Part shown: piece after piece, positions 16,538-26,733 of the stretch
Numbering within the stretch: position 1 is the stretch's first letter
Layout: every line of letters begins with the position of its first letter
Source of the DNA: Microbacterium sp. RU1D
GTDB lineage: Bacteria; Actinomycetota; Actinomycetes; Actinomycetales; Microbacteriaceae
NCBI RefSeq assembly: GCF_900156435.1
Contig: NZ_FTPQ01000001.1
Location: 1,736,001 to 1,800,000 of the forward strand
Direction of reading: 5' to 3'
Length of the DNA stretch: 64,000 nucleotides
Position numbers and translations under genes: made by a program
Notes under the pieces: model-generated
Databases searched by the model: none
What the model was told of the DNA's origin: nothing
What the model saw: only the letters and a program-made list of their open reading frames with translations

Positions 16538-17839
16538 CTACTCGTATCGCAGCGACTCCACCGGATCGGCTCGCGCGGCTCGCGCGGCGGGGAGGCTACC
16601 CGCGAGGAACGCGATCGCCATGATCGCGACCGTTGTCACCAGGATCGACACGGGATCGAAGGCGATGAGCTGCAGCCCCGGGAGGTCGCTGAAGAGCGTC
16701 TGACCGAGCTGCGCGCTGACGGCCGTGCCCACACCGATCGCGACGACCGCTCCGATCAGGCTGCCCAGCAAGCCCAGCATCACCGCCTCGAGACTGAAGA
16801 GGGAGAACACCCGACCGCTGCCCATGCCCATCGCCTTCATCAGGCCGATCTCGCGCGTGCGCTCCTGCACCGACATGAGCAGGGTGTTGACGATGCCGAA
16901 ACTCGCCGCCAGCAGGGCGATGACCGCGAACGCGTTCAGCACGAGGACGATCCCGTCGATCACCGCCTTGAACGTGCCCAGCTGATCCGAGACCGTCTGG
17001 CCCGAGTAGCCGGCATCCGTCAGCGCGGTCTTGACGTCGTCGACCTCCTGCGTCGTGGCGGACGACAGGGTCACGCTCGCGCTCGCGTAGCGGTCGAGCT
17101 CCTCGGCCGGGACGCCGGTGTTCTGCGCGGTGAACAGCGCGTCTTCCAGGGCCGGGTTGGTCGTCAGCGCGGTCGTGGAGGCGAAGGCGCCCTCGGTCAC
17201 GCCCGTGATGGTCGCTTCGACCACGTGCTGCGTGCGGACCGGGTCGGAGACGGCGATCGTGAGCGTGGCGCCGACGGCATCCGCGGCGTCGGCGAAGCCG
17301 AGGGGAGTGACGAGCGACTCGGGGATCGCCGTCTGCAACGCGTCGGAGGAGTCGTCGGGAGCCCACCCGGCCGCCAGCTGGGGCGTCTGTCCGCCGATGA
17401 GCGACCCCGCGCTCGCGACGTAGCGCTCGCCGCCGTCGACCTGCACGTAGTCGATCTGCACGGCCTTGGCGGGGGTCACCGCGGCGACCCCGGGCAGGGC
17501 TTCGAGCGTCTGGATGTCGGCATCCGTCAGCGCGGACACGGTCGCGGTGGCGCCGGGGCGACCCGGATTCGTGTTGGTCGTGGCCAGGGCGTCGGGGTCG
17601 TACTTCTGCGGTTCACCGGATGCCGCGGCCCCGGTACCCGTCTTCGTCACGGTGAGCACGTCGGCGGCGCCGATGGAGGACACGGTGTCGTCGATGAAGC
17701 GGTTGATGCCGGTGCCGAGACCGTTGGTGAGCGTCAGGGTGAACGCGCCCACGAAGATCGCGAGCACCGTGAGGATGGTGCGGGTCTTGGAGCGGAACGT
17801 GTTGGCGGCCGCCGTGGCGACCAGGTCGGTCGTCTTCAT
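16538..17839 (-). CDS. ABC transporter permease, MacB/FtsX type
   Basis: A 433-residue permease. One membrane helix is near the N-terminus ([17 protein letters not shown]), then a large extracytoplasmic domain (about residues 45-280), then three helices at the C-terminus, the FtsX/MacB plan. The [17 protein letters not shown] segment between helices is the typical coupling region. It pairs with the ATPase at 17836 (4-nt overlap). Together they likely export a peptide, lipid or drug. The divergent two-component system suggests induction by an envelope stress. Confidence 0.92.
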   Translation of the reverse strand: MKTTDLVATAAANTFRSKTRTILTVLAIFVGAFTLTLTNGLGTGINRFIDDTVSSIGAADVLTVTKTGTGAAASGEPQKYDPDALATTNTNPGRPGATATVSALTDADIQTLEALPGVAAVTPAKAVQIDYVQVDGGERYVASAGSLIGGQTPQLAAGWAPDDSSDALQTAIPESLVTPLGFADAADAVGATLTIAVSDPVRTQHVVEATITGVTEGAFASTTALTTNPALEDALFTAQNTGVPAEELDRYASASVTLSSATTQEVDDVKTALTDAGYSGQTVSDQLGTFKAVIDGIVLVLNAFAVIALLAASFGIVNTLLMSVQERTREIGLMKAMGMGSGRVFSLFSLEAVMLGLLGSLIGAVVAIGVGTAVSAQLGQTLFSDLPGLQLIAFDPVSILVTTVAIMAIAFLAGSLPAARAARADPVESLRYE

Positions 17840-18543
17840 GCCGCGCTCCGTTCCTCGGCGACGATCACGCCGTCGCGGATCTGCACCCGGCGGTCGCACC
17901 GGGCCGCGAGATCTTCGTCGTGGGTGACGATGATGAGGGTGATCCCGTGCTCGCGGTTGAGGCGGAACAGGATGTCCTCGACCACCGCGCCGGTCGCGGA
18001 GTCGAGGTTGCCCGTGGGCTCGTCGGCGAAGATCACTCGCGGGTCGTTCACGAGGGCGCGCGCGATCACGGCGCGCTGCTTCTGCCCGCCGGAGAGGGCT
18101 GTGGCCTTGTTCTTCGCCTTGTCCTGCATGTCGAGTTCGGTCAACGCCGCGAGGCCCCGGCGGCGGCGCTCGGCCCGCCCGACCCCGGCGATCTTCAACG
18201 GCAGCACCACGTTCTCCAGCACCGAGGCGCTGGGGGTGAGGAAGAACTGCTGGAACACGAAGCCGAACGTCTTGTTGCGGGTGCGGTTGAGGTGACGCCC
18301 GCGCAGGGTCCCGGCATCCTTCCCCTCCAGGTGCACGCTGCCGCTCGAGGGGGCGTCCATGAGGGCCAGCAGGTGCATGAGGGTGGATTTGCCGGAGCCG
18401 CTCTTGCCGACGATCGCGATGCTCTCGCCGCGGTGGATGTCGAGGCTCACACCGCGCAGCGCGTCGAAACGCGCGGATCCGCGGCCGTACGACTTGTGCA
18501 GATCCGTGACGGAGAGGAGTGGGGGAGGAGGTTCGGATGCCAT
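17836..18543 (-). CDS. ABC transporter ATP-binding protein, MacB/LolD type
   Basis: A 235-residue ATPase with Walker [10 protein letters not shown] (about residue 48), Q-loop FQQFF, signature ALSGGQKQR, Walker [14 protein letters not shown] and switch HDEDL. The NLDS ending and the size are typical of the LolD/MacB/FtsE group that works with FtsX-type permeases. ATG 18543 faces a 133-base divergent region with an operator-like palindrome at 18611. It is the first gene of the ABC operon. Confidence 0.95.
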   Translation of the reverse strand: MASEPPPPLLSVTDLHKSYGRGSARFDALRGVSLDIHRGESIAIVGKSGSGKSTLMHLLALMDAPSSGSVHLEGKDAGTLRGRHLNRTRNKTFGFVFQQFFLTPSASVLENVVLPLKIAGVGRAERRRRGLAALTELDMQDKAKNKATALSGGQKQRAVIARALVNDPRVIFADEPTGNLDSATGAVVEDILFRLNREHGITLIIVTHDEDLAARCDRRVQIRDGVIVAEERSAA

Positions 18544-18610
18544 GGCCCCACTGTCGCCCGCGATGCCGGGGTCGCGCGTCGCTCGGGCGGGGTGACCGCC
18601 TCCCCCCGCC

Positions 18611-18631
18611 GGGGTATTCCGCGAATGCCCC
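18611..18631. promoter_or_regulatory. Operator-like palindrome between the ABC operon and the two-component genes
   Basis: GGGG-x-ATTC-CGC-GAAT-x-CCCC, a 21-base inverted repeat with 8 paired positions per arm. Its place midway in the divergent promoter region suggests a binding site for the response regulator encoded next door; this is an inference. Confidence 0.45.
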
Positions 18632-18664
18632 GTGCGGGCGATGCCCGCGGGCGGGCGCGCGGTC

Positions 18665-18670
18665 CAGACT
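18665..18670 (+). promoter_or_regulatory. -10 box of the histidine kinase gene
   Basis: CAGACT, six bases before ATG 18677; predicted leaderless. GGGAGG lies between them but is too close to the ATG to act as a ribosome site. Confidence 0.4.
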
Positions 18671-18676
18671 GGGAGG

Positions 18677-19882
18677 ATGCGACCCGACCCGGCCACGGAC
18701 ACCCCGCCGCGGCTGGTGCCGCCGGGACGCGCCTGGCTCGTCGACGTGGTCATCGCCATCCTCGTCGTCGTGCCGTCGTTCGCTCCGGTCCCGTTCCCCG
18801 AGCTGCGTCCGTCGAGTCCGCTGGTGCACGTGCTCATCGTGCTGCCGGCGCTGCTGCTGCCGATGCGTCGCCGGTGGCCGCGCATCGTGTTCGTCGCCTG
18901 CATCGCGCTCTTCCTCGGCGCCTTGACCCTCGGAACCCTGGCACCCGGGGCGGCCCTCGCGACCGCGATCGCGGCCTACGGCATGGCCGACCGCGTCGGG
19001 CGGCGGGAAGCGGCGCCGGTCGCGATCGCCGGGGTCGTGGGCCTGGTGGGCGGCAGCATCGTGGTGACCCTCACCACCGGACTCGACACGCGCTTCCTCC
19101 AGGTCGGTCTGGCGGTCGCGCTCGCCGGAGCGCTGGGGGATGCCGCCCGCTCCCGCCGTGCCTACGTCGCTGCCGTGCTCGAACGAGCCCGCCGCGCGGA
19201 GCAGACGCGGGAGGCCGAGGCCCGGCGCCGCGTGAGCGAGGAGCGCTTGCGCATCGCCCGCGACCTGCACGACGCCGTCGCCCATCAGATCTCGGTCATC
19301 AGCCTGAACGCGGGCGTGGCGAGCTCGGCGCTCGAGGCCCGTCCGGAGAAGGCCCGCGAGGCGCTGGCCACGATCCGCACCGCCTCGCGCGACGTGCTCG
19401 CCGAGATCGGTTCGATGCTCGCGGTGCTGCGCACCCCCGACGACGTCGACGCCCGCGATCAACCGGGGCTCGCGCGCCTGGGGACCGTCGTGGAGTCGGT
19501 GCGCGTGGCCGGGTGGGACGTGGCCGTGCGCGATGAGCGCGACCCCGAGGAGATTCTGCCTCTCGGCGTCGACATCGTCGCCTACCGCGTCGTGCAGGAG
19601 GGGCTCACCAATGCCCTCAAGCACGGCACGGCCCGCCGCGTGCATGTGCTGCTGCGGCGTGACGGCGACGACCTGGAGATCGTCGTCACCAACCCGTTCC
19701 ACCCGGCGGAGGCCGCGGCCGATCTCTCGCCCTCGGGCTTCGGCTTGATCGGCCTGCGGGAGCGCGTCGAGTCCGCGGGCGGGCACCTCGAGGCAGGACC
19801 CGCTCCCGGGGGCTACCGCCTCGCGGCGCGCCTGCCCGTGTCCGCTCCCCGCCCGACCCCCCGATCCGGAGGATCCGCATGA
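18677..19882 (+). CDS. Sensor histidine kinase, NarL-partner (HisKA_3) type
   Basis: A 401-residue membrane kinase. Residues 17-165 hold four to five hydrophobic segments with very short loops, so it is an intramembrane-sensing type. The HisKA_3 dimerisation helix has RDLHDAVAHQISVI with the phospho-acceptor His, and the ATP domain shows GLTNALKHG and GFGLIGLRERV. It overlaps its response regulator by 4 nt. The signal is unknown; the divergent ABC exporter is the likely regulated target. Confidence 0.93.
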   Translation: MRPDPATDTPPRLVPPGRAWLVDVVIAILVVVPSFAPVPFPELRPSSPLVHVLIVLPALLLPMRRRWPRIVFVACIALFLGALTLGTLAPGAALATAIAAYGMADRVGRREAAPVAIAGVVGLVGGSIVVTLTTGLDTRFLQVGLAVALAGALGDAARSRRAYVAAVLERARRAEQTREAEARRRVSEERLRIARDLHDAVAHQISVISLNAGVASSALEARPEKAREALATIRTASRDVLAEIGSMLAVLRTPDDVDARDQPGLARLGTVVESVRVAGWDVAVRDERDPEEILPLGVDIVAYRVVQEGLTNALKHGTARRVHVLLRRDGDDLEIVVTNPFHPAEAAADLSPSGFGLIGLRERVESAGGHLEAGPAPGGYRLAARLPVSAPRPTPRSGGSA

Positions 19883-20547
19883 GCCCGACCCGCGTGCTCG
19901 TCGTCGACGATCAGGCCCTCATCCGCGCCGCGGTGCGCGACCTCCTCGACGCGGCCGACGGCATCGAGGTGATCGGCGACGCCGCCGACGGCGAGCAGGC
20001 GGTCGCCCTCGCCGCGGACCTGCGCCCCGACGTCGTCGTGTGCGACATCCGGATGCCGCGGATGGACGGCATCGAGGCCACCCGACGCATCTGCGCCGAC
20101 CCCGCCCTGGCCGACACCCGCGTGCTGATCCTCACCACGTTCGAGGAGGACGACTACGTCGTCGCCGCCCTTCGCGCGGGAGCGAGCGGCTTCATCGGCA
20201 AGGGCGCCGAGCCCGAGGAGATCGTGCACGCGGTGCTCGTCGTCGACGACGGGGGAGCCCTGCTGTCACCCACGGCGACCCGCGGTCTCATCGAGAAGTA
20301 CGTGCGGCGCGGCGCGCCCGCGGCGGGGGAGGCGCCCTCGCTCGAGATGCTGACCGAGCGGGAACGGGAGGTGCTGCGGCACATCGCCCGCGGCCGGTCG
20401 AACGACGAGATCGCGGCATCCCTGTTCATCTCCCCGCACACGGCGAAGACGCACGTGAAGAACACGATGCTCAAGCTCGGCGCGCACGATCGCGCGCAGC
20501 TGGTGATCGCGGCGTACGAGAGCGGACTGCTCGTTCCGGGGCAGTGA
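19879..20547 (+). CDS. LuxR/NarL-family response regulator
   Basis: A 222-residue regulator. The receiver domain has the acidic pair VVDDQ, phospho-acceptor Asp56 (VVVCDIRMPRMDG), the switch Thr in LILTT and Lys in FIGKGA. A LuxR-type helix-turn-helix follows (LTEREREVLRHIARGRSNDEIAASL, then HTAKTHVKNTMLKL). ATG 19879 overlaps the kinase stop. It probably binds the divergent region at 18544-18676. Confidence 0.95.
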   Translation: MSPTRVLVVDDQALIRAAVRDLLDAADGIEVIGDAADGEQAVALAADLRPDVVVCDIRMPRMDGIEATRRICADPALADTRVLILTTFEEDDYVVAALRAGASGFIGKGAEPEEIVHAVLVVDDGGALLSPTATRGLIEKYVRRGAPAAGEAPSLEMLTEREREVLRHIARGRSNDEIAASLFISPHTAKTHVKNTMLKLGAHDRAQLVIAAYESGLLVPGQ

Positions 20548-20621
20548 CGAGGGCGGGCGGTGTCGCGACCGATCGATTGCGGGGATGACGGCGGCCGGAG
20601 GCACCTTCGGCGTCGCGGCGG

Positions 20622-22397
20622 CTAGTCGCTCGCCTTCTCGATGCCGCGCGCCCGGATCTCCTCGAGATCGAGGCCGGCGAGGATTTTCCGGGCGACGAGG
20701 TCGTCGATCGTGCCCTCGCGGCGCAGCCGGAGCAGCACCTCGCGCTTGCGATCGAGGACGGCGAGCCGCAGCCTCTGCGCCTCTTTGTGACGCAGGAGCG
20801 GGGAGCGCTGCGTGACGTCGATGTCTTCGCTCACGGCGATCATCTGCAGGGGGCCGGTGAAGGCCGCGCCCTCGGCATCTGCACCGTCGACGGCGCGGCC
20901 GCCGCTGCGCCGATCGACCTCGGAACCGTCCGGTGGAACGGGGCCGGTTGCCGAGCTGTCGTCGTCCAGCGAGGCGTCGAGCTCGGCGAGGTCCCGCTCC
21001 TCGATCGCGCGCTGGCGGGCGATCGCACGCGCGTTGGCGAGTTCGAGCCGCTCGTAGCCCTCCCGTCGCGCGCGGTCGCGCACCCGATCGCTGATGCCGT
21101 GTTCGATCGCGAGGTCGTCGAGGGCCGCCAGGGCGGCTCCCGAGATCGCTCGTTCGGCGAGTTCGTACTCCTCGATCGCGGCGTCGTCGTTGGGGAGTTT
21201 CGCCCATTTGATGACCGCCGGCAGCAGGGGCCCCTGCACGAGCAGGGTCAGCACGATGACACCCGCCGTGACGAACACGATCGCGTCGCGCCCCGCCACC
21301 GGGTCGCCCGCGGACGTGGTGACGGGCACCGACAGGGCGATGGCGAGCGACACGGCCCCGCGGAACCCGGCCACGGTGCTCACGATCCGCGACCGATGCC
21401 GGAGCGACCGCGACGAACCCGCGGCGGGCCGCGAGAAGGGCGAGAACATCCACTGGAAGAGGTACCGCACCACGAACAGGGCGATCCACGCGGCCACGGT
21501 CACGAGCAGCAGGATGCCGATCTCCGACCCCGAGATCTCGTGCAGCACGAGCTGCACCTCGAGGCCGATCAAGACGAAGAGCGCGCCGTTGAGGAGGTAG
21601 ACGCCGAAGGGCCACGTGGCGTCCGCTGCTCTCCGCGACATCGCGGTCGTGATCCGCGGCGACACCCACGCCATGATGAGGCCGGCGAAGACGACCGCCA
21701 GCACGCCGGACGCCTCGATGAGTTCGGCGATGAGGAACGACACGAACGGCACCAGCACCATCGTGAGGTTGATCGTCAGGGTCGACTGCATGCGTCGGAG
21801 GGCGAAGAACGCCGCGGCGGCCACCGCGATCCCCGCGGCCGCTCCGCCCAGGTACGACAACAGCACCATGCCGGTAATCTGCAGCGGCGTGATCTGGTCG
21901 CCCAGCAGCAGCGCGACGGCGATCGCGTAGAGCACGAGGGCCGTGCCGTCGTTGGTGAGGCTCTCGGCCTTGAGCTTCATGAACGTCTTCGCCGGGAGCA
22001 GGCGACCGAGCGCGGCGACGGCGGTGGCGTCGGGCGGAGCGACCGCCGCGCCCAGCACGAGCGCGGCCTCCCACGGCACGCCCAGGAGCGTGGCGACTCC
22101 GGCGACGGCGAAGGCGGATGCCACGACGAGCAGCGTGCTCATCGGGATGATGTACCGCAGCGACCGGCGCACCGAACGCAGCGACGTGGTCCACGCCTCG
22201 CGGAAGAGCATGATCGGGAGGAACAGCAGCAGGACGGTCTCGGGTGGCAGTTCGATCTGGCGGAGTTCGGGGATGAAGCCCAGCGCGAGGCCGATGACGA
22301 GGAGGACGAGGGGCGTCGCGACGCGCAGTCGCGGAGCCAGGATCGTGCCCACGAGCATCGCGAGTCCCAGCAGAACCGTGATCTCGAGTCCCTGCAT
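20622..22397 (-). CDS. Na+/H+ antiporter, CPA1 family
   Basis: A 591-residue protein with about twelve membrane helices (residues 4-415) and a long charged cytoplasmic tail. The ion-site region has VLGAAVAPPDATAV and, further on, LTNDGTALVLY, and the later FRGAVSLAIALSV helix is a CPA1 hallmark. The tail (about residues 420-591) is helical, with an RQRAIEERDLAELD stretch. It exchanges external protons for internal sodium or potassium. ATG 22397 follows a TACGCT box (22430-22435) by a 27-base leader. It is separated from jetC by 245 bases with a hairpin, so it is not counted as part of the Jet operon. Confidence 0.93.
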   Translation of the reverse strand: MQGLEITVLLGLAMLVGTILAPRLRVATPLVLLVIGLALGFIPELRQIELPPETVLLLFLPIMLFREAWTTSLRSVRRSLRYIIPMSTLLVVASAFAVAGVATLLGVPWEAALVLGAAVAPPDATAVAALGRLLPAKTFMKLKAESLTNDGTALVLYAIAVALLLGDQITPLQITGMVLLSYLGGAAAGIAVAAAAFFALRRMQSTLTINLTMVLVPFVSFLIAELIEASGVLAVVFAGLIMAWVSPRITTAMSRRAADATWPFGVYLLNGALFVLIGLEVQLVLHEISGSEIGILLLVTVAAWIALFVVRYLFQWMFSPFSRPAAGSSRSLRHRSRIVSTVAGFRGAVSLAIALSVPVTTSAGDPVAGRDAIVFVTAGVIVLTLLVQGPLLPAVIKWAKLPNDDAAIEEYELAERAISGAALAALDDLAIEHGISDRVRDRARREGYERLELANARAIARQRAIEERDLAELDASLDDDSSATGPVPPDGSEVDRRSGGRAVDGADAEGAAFTGPLQMIAVSEDIDVTQRSPLLRHKEAQRLRLAVLDRKREVLLRLRREGTIDDLVARKILAGLDLEEIRARGIEKASD

Positions 22398-22429
22398 GCG
22401 TGCCGCCTTTCGCCGTGCCCTCAGCACTC

Positions 22430-22435
22430 AGCGTA
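22430..22435 (-). promoter_or_regulatory. -10 box of the antiporter gene
   Basis: TACGCT on the minus strand, about 32 bases before ATG 22397. It implies transcription separate from the upstream jet genes. Confidence 0.4.
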
Positions 22436-22548
22436 GACAGGGGCTCGGACATTCCCGAGGGGATCATTGAAGGCGGCGAGGGAGGCTCGGCGCAACCGGT
22501 GAGCGGGACGGGTGTGTTCTTCTCCGGCGGCGCTCTCCTGACCTCCGC

Positions 22549-22603
22549 GATTCGCACAACCTCCGTCACGAGGACCCGCATCGAACGGAGGTCATGCGAA
22601 TCG
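22549..22603. repeat. Intergenic hairpin, GATTCGC family copy 2
   Basis: GATTCGCA-CA-ACCTCCG (22549-22565) pairs with the stretch 22586-22602: 17 bp with two mismatches. The right arm and flank (TGCGAATCGC-GA-G-TGTGC pattern) match copy 1 at 2624. It lies 40 bases downstream of jetC and may end that transcript. Confidence 0.6.
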
Positions 22604-22642
22604 CTGACGTTGTGCACGCGTCGCGGCCGCGCGCCGCCCGAG

Positions 22643-25600
22643 TCAGTCCGCGACGCCCACCTTCGCCTTGGCCCACGACCGCCCGCGCGTGTCCTTGAGG
22701 ATGTCGTACTCGACGTCGACGTGCGGCTCGATGGCGCTGTACTTGTCGTTGGGTGCGCCGATGACGAGCTGGAATCCCAGACCGCGCCAGGCGCCGATCG
22801 CCCTCTTGGTGAAGTGCGCGTCGGCCTTGATCAGCGCCTCGTCGAGGAACACCGGGGCGTAGCGGGGCCGCTCTGACCCGGCATCCCCGAGCTGGTACCG
22901 CAGGGCCGCGCCCACGATGAAGGCGATGAGCTCCTGCGATTCGCCGCCGGACTTCTCGCCGATGTGGTCGTACAGGGCGACGTGCTCGCCCGTCGCGGCC
23001 CGGAAGCGCTCGGCGCTCACCCGCACGTGATTGCGCACGTCGACGAGGTCGGCGAAATCGGGCGCGGTGGGACGGATCCGCCCGATCAGTCGCGCCATGC
23101 GCCCGTAGACGGCTTCGCGTTCCTCGTCGGAGGATGCCGCGTCGATGGCCGAGCGCACGTCGCGCAGCTCGCGACGGAAACGGCGTCGCACCTCGGACTG
23201 GTTCTCGCGTGGCACGATCTGCAGCCGGTGCTCGTCGTCGTAGAACGGCAGGTCCTGCATGATGTCGTTGATCGGCGCGATGCGCTCGCGGATCTCGCGC
23301 AGCGCCCGGGTGAGCGCCGAGTCGAGGTTCGTGAGGTCGTTGCCCGACAGCTGCAGCAGCGAGTCCCGCCACTCCGCCTCGAGCTCGTGCAGGCCGCTCG
23401 CCTCAAGGTCGGCGAGGATCCGCTCGAAGTCCCCGAGCGACTCGTCGGGGTCGGCCAGCAGGTTCGGGCTCGGCCAGCGGTCGGTGAACGCCGTGAGCGT
23501 GCGCCGCAGGCTCTCGCGCTGATCGCTCCACGTCTCCTGCGCCGACCGCTGCTCCTCGAGCAGCCGCTTCGAGGCCGACTCCAGGGCCGCGTCGAATCGG
23601 GCGAGCCGCTGCGACGGCGTCGCCTCATCGCCGGAGGGCGTGACGAACAGACTGTCGAGGTACGCGACCTCGTCGCTCGAGAGGGAGACGCCGGCGTCGT
23701 CAGCGCGCTCGAGGAGCATCTGCGCGGCATCCACGTCGTCGGTGATCTCGGCCCAGCGGGCGGCGAGCCCCTGCTGCTCCGTCTTCGCCCCGCCGATCTC
23801 CTCGCGAAGCCGCGCGGCGCGAGCGCGCGTGCCCGAGATCTGCTCCTGCAGCTCGGCGATGCGCGGGTTGCCGGCGGTGATCTCGGCGATCGTCTCGTTC
23901 CAGCGTTCGACGTCGCCCTCGACGGATGCCGTGTCGACCTGGTCCCACGACAGGTCGGCGATCTTCTCGAAGGCGCTGCGGCGTTCGTCGAACGCGTCGA
24001 GGGCGGCGGCGGCTTCCTCCACCGCGGCCTTCGCGGTGGTGAGGTCGCGGCGCACGGTGACGATCTGCTCGCCGAGCTCGGTCAGCCGCACGCGGGATGA
24101 GAACCCGAGTACGCTGTGCCGGATCGAGCCGCCGTGCGCGCCGCGGGAGCCCTGGCTGGTCTGCCCCGAGATCGTGAGCGCCAGGCGGTGCTGCGACAGT
24201 TCGGCGGCGGCATCCACGCAGACGAACGCGAACTGCTGCTCGAGGCGGTCCTGCAGCCAGCCGGTGAAGGGGGAGCGGCGGTACTCGAGGCGCCCGGGCA
24301 GGGTCGCGGGGTCGAGGCCGGTGCGCGGGGGCAGATCGGTCGACACGCCCTCGAAGCGCAGGCGCTCCGACAGGCGCACGCCGTCGATGGCTGCACGGAA
24401 GGATGCCAGGTGCGCGGCATCCACGAGGAGGGTCGTCGCGAAGCCTCCGAGGGCGAGGGTGAACGCCCCGCGCCACGGCTCGAACTCGGTGCGCACGTCG
24501 ACGAGCTCGGCGACGAAGGGGAGGTCGGCGGCGGTGAGTCCCGCCGCCTCCGCCAGGGCCTCTCGGGCCTCGTGCAGGCGCGCGGGGATGTTGTCGTCGC
24601 GCGTCTGCGTGCGACGGTGCTCGGTCTCGAGCGTCGCGAGCTGCTGGCGCAGGTCGGTGTGCCGGCTGCTCGCGGCGACGAACGCGTCGCGCACGGCGGT
24701 CTTGGCATCCGCGTCGGCGCCGAGGGTGCGCCGCGCCTCCTCGACGACCGCGGCGAACTGCTTCTCGGTCGCGACCTCGACGGAGAGCACGGCGAGCGCG
24801 GCCTCGAACCTCTCGCGGTCGCGCTGCATCCCGGCCCGTCGCCGCTCGAGTCCGCGCAGCTCGCGCTGCGCCGCGTCGAGGCGGTCGCCGCCCGCCGCGC
24901 GCAGCACGTCGCCCAGGCCCTCGCGCTCCGCCTCGGCCGCGTCGGCGAGAGCCTGCCGCTCGCGCACGAGGGCGTCGGTGGCGTGGGTGCGCTCGCGCAG
25001 CTCGGTCTCGACGGCGCTCAGCAGGTCGACGCGGCGCTGGGCGCGCCAGAGCGAGGCGCGGGACCCGGGGTCGCCGAAACGCCCGAGGGCGTCGATGAGG
25101 CGCAGCCGTTCGGCGGCCTCGTCGATGCGGGTCTTCATCGCGCGAATGGGCTGCAGCGCCCGCACCTGCTGACGCGCCTCGAGCATGCGCGTGCGCGTGC
25201 CCTCGAGGCCGTCGAAGTGCGACACGACGGCGTCGGCGACGGCGAGCGTCTCGGGCTCTTCGAGCACCATGCGCTTGTACAGGTCGTCGACGGTGGTGAT
25301 CTGCTGCCCGGCCTGGATGCGCGCGAGGAGGCTCATCGCCTTCGCTCCGGAGCCGGCCGCGCCGATGCCGAGCACCGCGTGCAGACGCGCGGAGAACTCG
25401 CGGTCGGTCGCGAGGGTGTCGAGCCCGGTGGCCCGGACGGCGCTGTCGGACAGGTGGCTCTGGGCCGCCTTCTCGAGGTCGCGCAGGTCGAACGCCCCGT
25501 GCACGGTCGCGCGCACCTTGACCGCGTCGTCGAGGGTGCGCGCCGCGGCCGGGATGTACCAGGCCCGCACCGCGGTGAACCGGGCGCCGTCGTGGTCGGC

Positions 25601-25993
25601 CCAGGTCATGGCGATCGCCGTCCACGTGTCGACGCCGTCTCCGCGCAGCACCCGCACCTTGGTGCCCTCGTCGGTGCGCGACTCGTCGAGCTTGCCGCGT
25701 CCGTACGACAGGATGTTGCGCTGCTCCTGGCCGCGCGGGCGCCCCACGACCGCGCCGTTCGAGGCGCCGTTGAAGGGGGTGGTGTGCGGCATCATCAGCG
25801 CGACGTAGGCGTCCATGAGCGTCGACTTGCCCGAGCCCGATCCGCCGCAGAGCAGTGTCGCGGTCGGCGCGAAACGCACGCGGTGCGCGCCGTCGTACCC
25901 GCCCCAGTTGATCAGCTGCAGGTCCTCGGCCACCCACTGCTGCCCGCGGGAGGCGGCCGGGATGAGCCCGAAGAGGGTCTCGAGCATGGTCAT
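22643..25993 (-). CDS. jetC: Wadjet/MksB-type SMC ATPase JetC
   Basis: A 1116-residue SMC-like ATPase. Walker [10 protein letters not shown] is at residues 50-58, long coiled-coil regions (about 250-530 and 640-900) flank a hinge-like middle, and the C-terminal head has the signature SGGESQEL (about residue 1013) and Walker [12 protein letters not shown]. Length and ending match JetC/MksB. In Wadjet and MksBEFG systems the JetABC complex extrudes DNA loops and senses small circular DNA. ATG 25993 overlaps the jetB stop (ATGA). The usual next gene, the nuclease jetD, is missing. Confidence 0.93.
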   Translation of the reverse strand: MTMLETLFGLIPAASRGQQWVAEDLQLINWGGYDGAHRVRFAPTATLLCGGSGSGKSTLMDAYVALMMPHTTPFNGASNGAVVGRPRGQEQRNILSYGRGKLDESRTDEGTKVRVLRGDGVDTWTAIAMTWADHDGARFTAVRAWYIPAAARTLDDAVKVRATVHGAFDLRDLEKAAQSHLSDSAVRATGLDTLATDREFSARLHAVLGIGAAGSGAKAMSLLARIQAGQQITTVDDLYKRMVLEEPETLAVADAVVSHFDGLEGTRTRMLEARQQVRALQPIRAMKTRIDEAAERLRLIDALGRFGDPGSRASLWRAQRRVDLLSAVETELRERTHATDALVRERQALADAAEAEREGLGDVLRAAGGDRLDAAQRELRGLERRRAGMQRDRERFEAALAVLSVEVATEKQFAAVVEEARRTLGADADAKTAVRDAFVAASSRHTDLRQQLATLETEHRRTQTRDDNIPARLHEAREALAEAAGLTAADLPFVAELVDVRTEFEPWRGAFTLALGGFATTLLVDAAHLASFRAAIDGVRLSERLRFEGVSTDLPPRTGLDPATLPGRLEYRRSPFTGWLQDRLEQQFAFVCVDAAAELSQHRLALTISGQTSQGSRGAHGGSIRHSVLGFSSRVRLTELGEQIVTVRRDLTTAKAAVEEAAAALDAFDERRSAFEKIADLSWDQVDTASVEGDVERWNETIAEITAGNPRIAELQEQISGTRARAARLREEIGGAKTEQQGLAARWAEITDDVDAAQMLLERADDAGVSLSSDEVAYLDSLFVTPSGDEATPSQRLARFDAALESASKRLLEEQRSAQETWSDQRESLRRTLTAFTDRWPSPNLLADPDESLGDFERILADLEASGLHELEAEWRDSLLQLSGNDLTNLDSALTRALREIRERIAPINDIMQDLPFYDDEHRLQIVPRENQSEVRRRFRRELRDVRSAIDAASSDEEREAVYGRMARLIGRIRPTAPDFADLVDVRNHVRVSAERFRAATGEHVALYDHIGEKSGGESQELIAFIVGAALRYQLGDAGSERPRYAPVFLDEALIKADAHFTKRAIGAWRGLGFQLVIGAPNDKYSAIEPHVDVEYDILKDTRGRSWAKAKVGVAD

Positions 25994-26733
25994 GAGAGCT
26001 CTCCCTCGGTCGTTCCGGATGCCACGCCCTCGGCCTCGCGCACCGCCGGCGTCGCGGCATCCGTCGTCTGCTCGTCCAGCCAGCGCTTCAGGTCGCGCAG
26101 CGTTTCGGCGCTGAGGACGATCTCGATGAGCGGACCGATGCGGTAGCGGCCCTCGGACTCCTCCTCGATGATGCCCTCGCGGTCGAGGCGGGCGATCGCG
26201 GTGCGCACGGCGCGCTGCTGGCTCGCGCGCGTGCCGTCGCTTTCGGAGAAGTAGGTCAGCACCGTCTGCTCGACCTCTTCGACGTCGACGCGGGCGGAGC
26301 CCGTGCCGGCCGTGGTCTCGCGCTGGAACACCGTGCGCAGGTAGACGAGCACGAGCGTCTCGGCGCGCGAGTAGGCCTCGTCCTTCAGCAGGATCGGCAC
26401 GTCGAGCTCGTCGCTGCGCACTTGCTCCTTGTAGGCCACGCCGCGCGAGTGATCGACGACGAGCCGCACGAACAGGTCGTTCAGGCGCGACTCGATCATC
26501 TGCTGGTGCGCGAGCAGCAGCTTCCATTCCGCGGGGGAGGATTCGGCGAGCAGGAACCGGCGCTGGAGGATCCGCACGAGCACGCGACGCACCTCGGCGT
26601 CGAGCACGCCGCTGTCGCCGGCGAAGAGCCCGTCGGGGTCGTTCTCCATCGCCACGGGGGCGATGAAGGCGGGGGTGTCGTCGCCGACTGCGATGGGGGC
26701 GGGGGCGGACGGGTCGACGTCAGTCATCGGCAT
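25990..26733 (-). CDS. jetB: Wadjet protein JetB (DUF4194, MksE-like)
   Basis: A 247-residue winged-helix protein of the DUF4194 family, the MukE/MksE-like subunit that binds the kleisin and SMC heads. Recognisable segments are [28 protein letters not shown] with AYKEQV, and [16 protein letters not shown]. The C-terminal wing has [13 protein letters not shown]. Start is 26733 or, two codons later, 26727; both overlap the end of jetA (14 or 8 nt). It overlaps jetC by 4 nt, so the three genes form one translationally coupled operon. Confidence 0.92.
   Translation of the reverse strand: MPMTDVDPSAPAPIAVGDDTPAFIAPVAMENDPDGLFAGDSGVLDAEVRRVLVRILQRRFLLAESSPAEWKLLLAHQQMIESRLNDLFVRLVVDHSRGVAYKEQVRSDELDVPILLKDEAYSRAETLVLVYLRTVFQRETTAGTGSARVDVEEVEQTVLTYFSESDGTRASQQRAVRTAIARLDREGIIEEESEGRYRIGPLIEIVLSAETLRDLKRWLDEQTTDAATPAVREAEGVASGTTEGELS

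Noticed and set aside
17840..19786. Upstream extension of the ABC permease frame to more than 1000 codons
   Set aside because: The extension runs through the ATPase gene in another frame; the permease N-terminus and ATGA overlap fix the start at 17839.
25994..26527. Upstream extension of the jetC frame
   Set aside because: It lies inside jetB in another frame; the ATGA overlap and the MukB-like N-terminus fix 25993.
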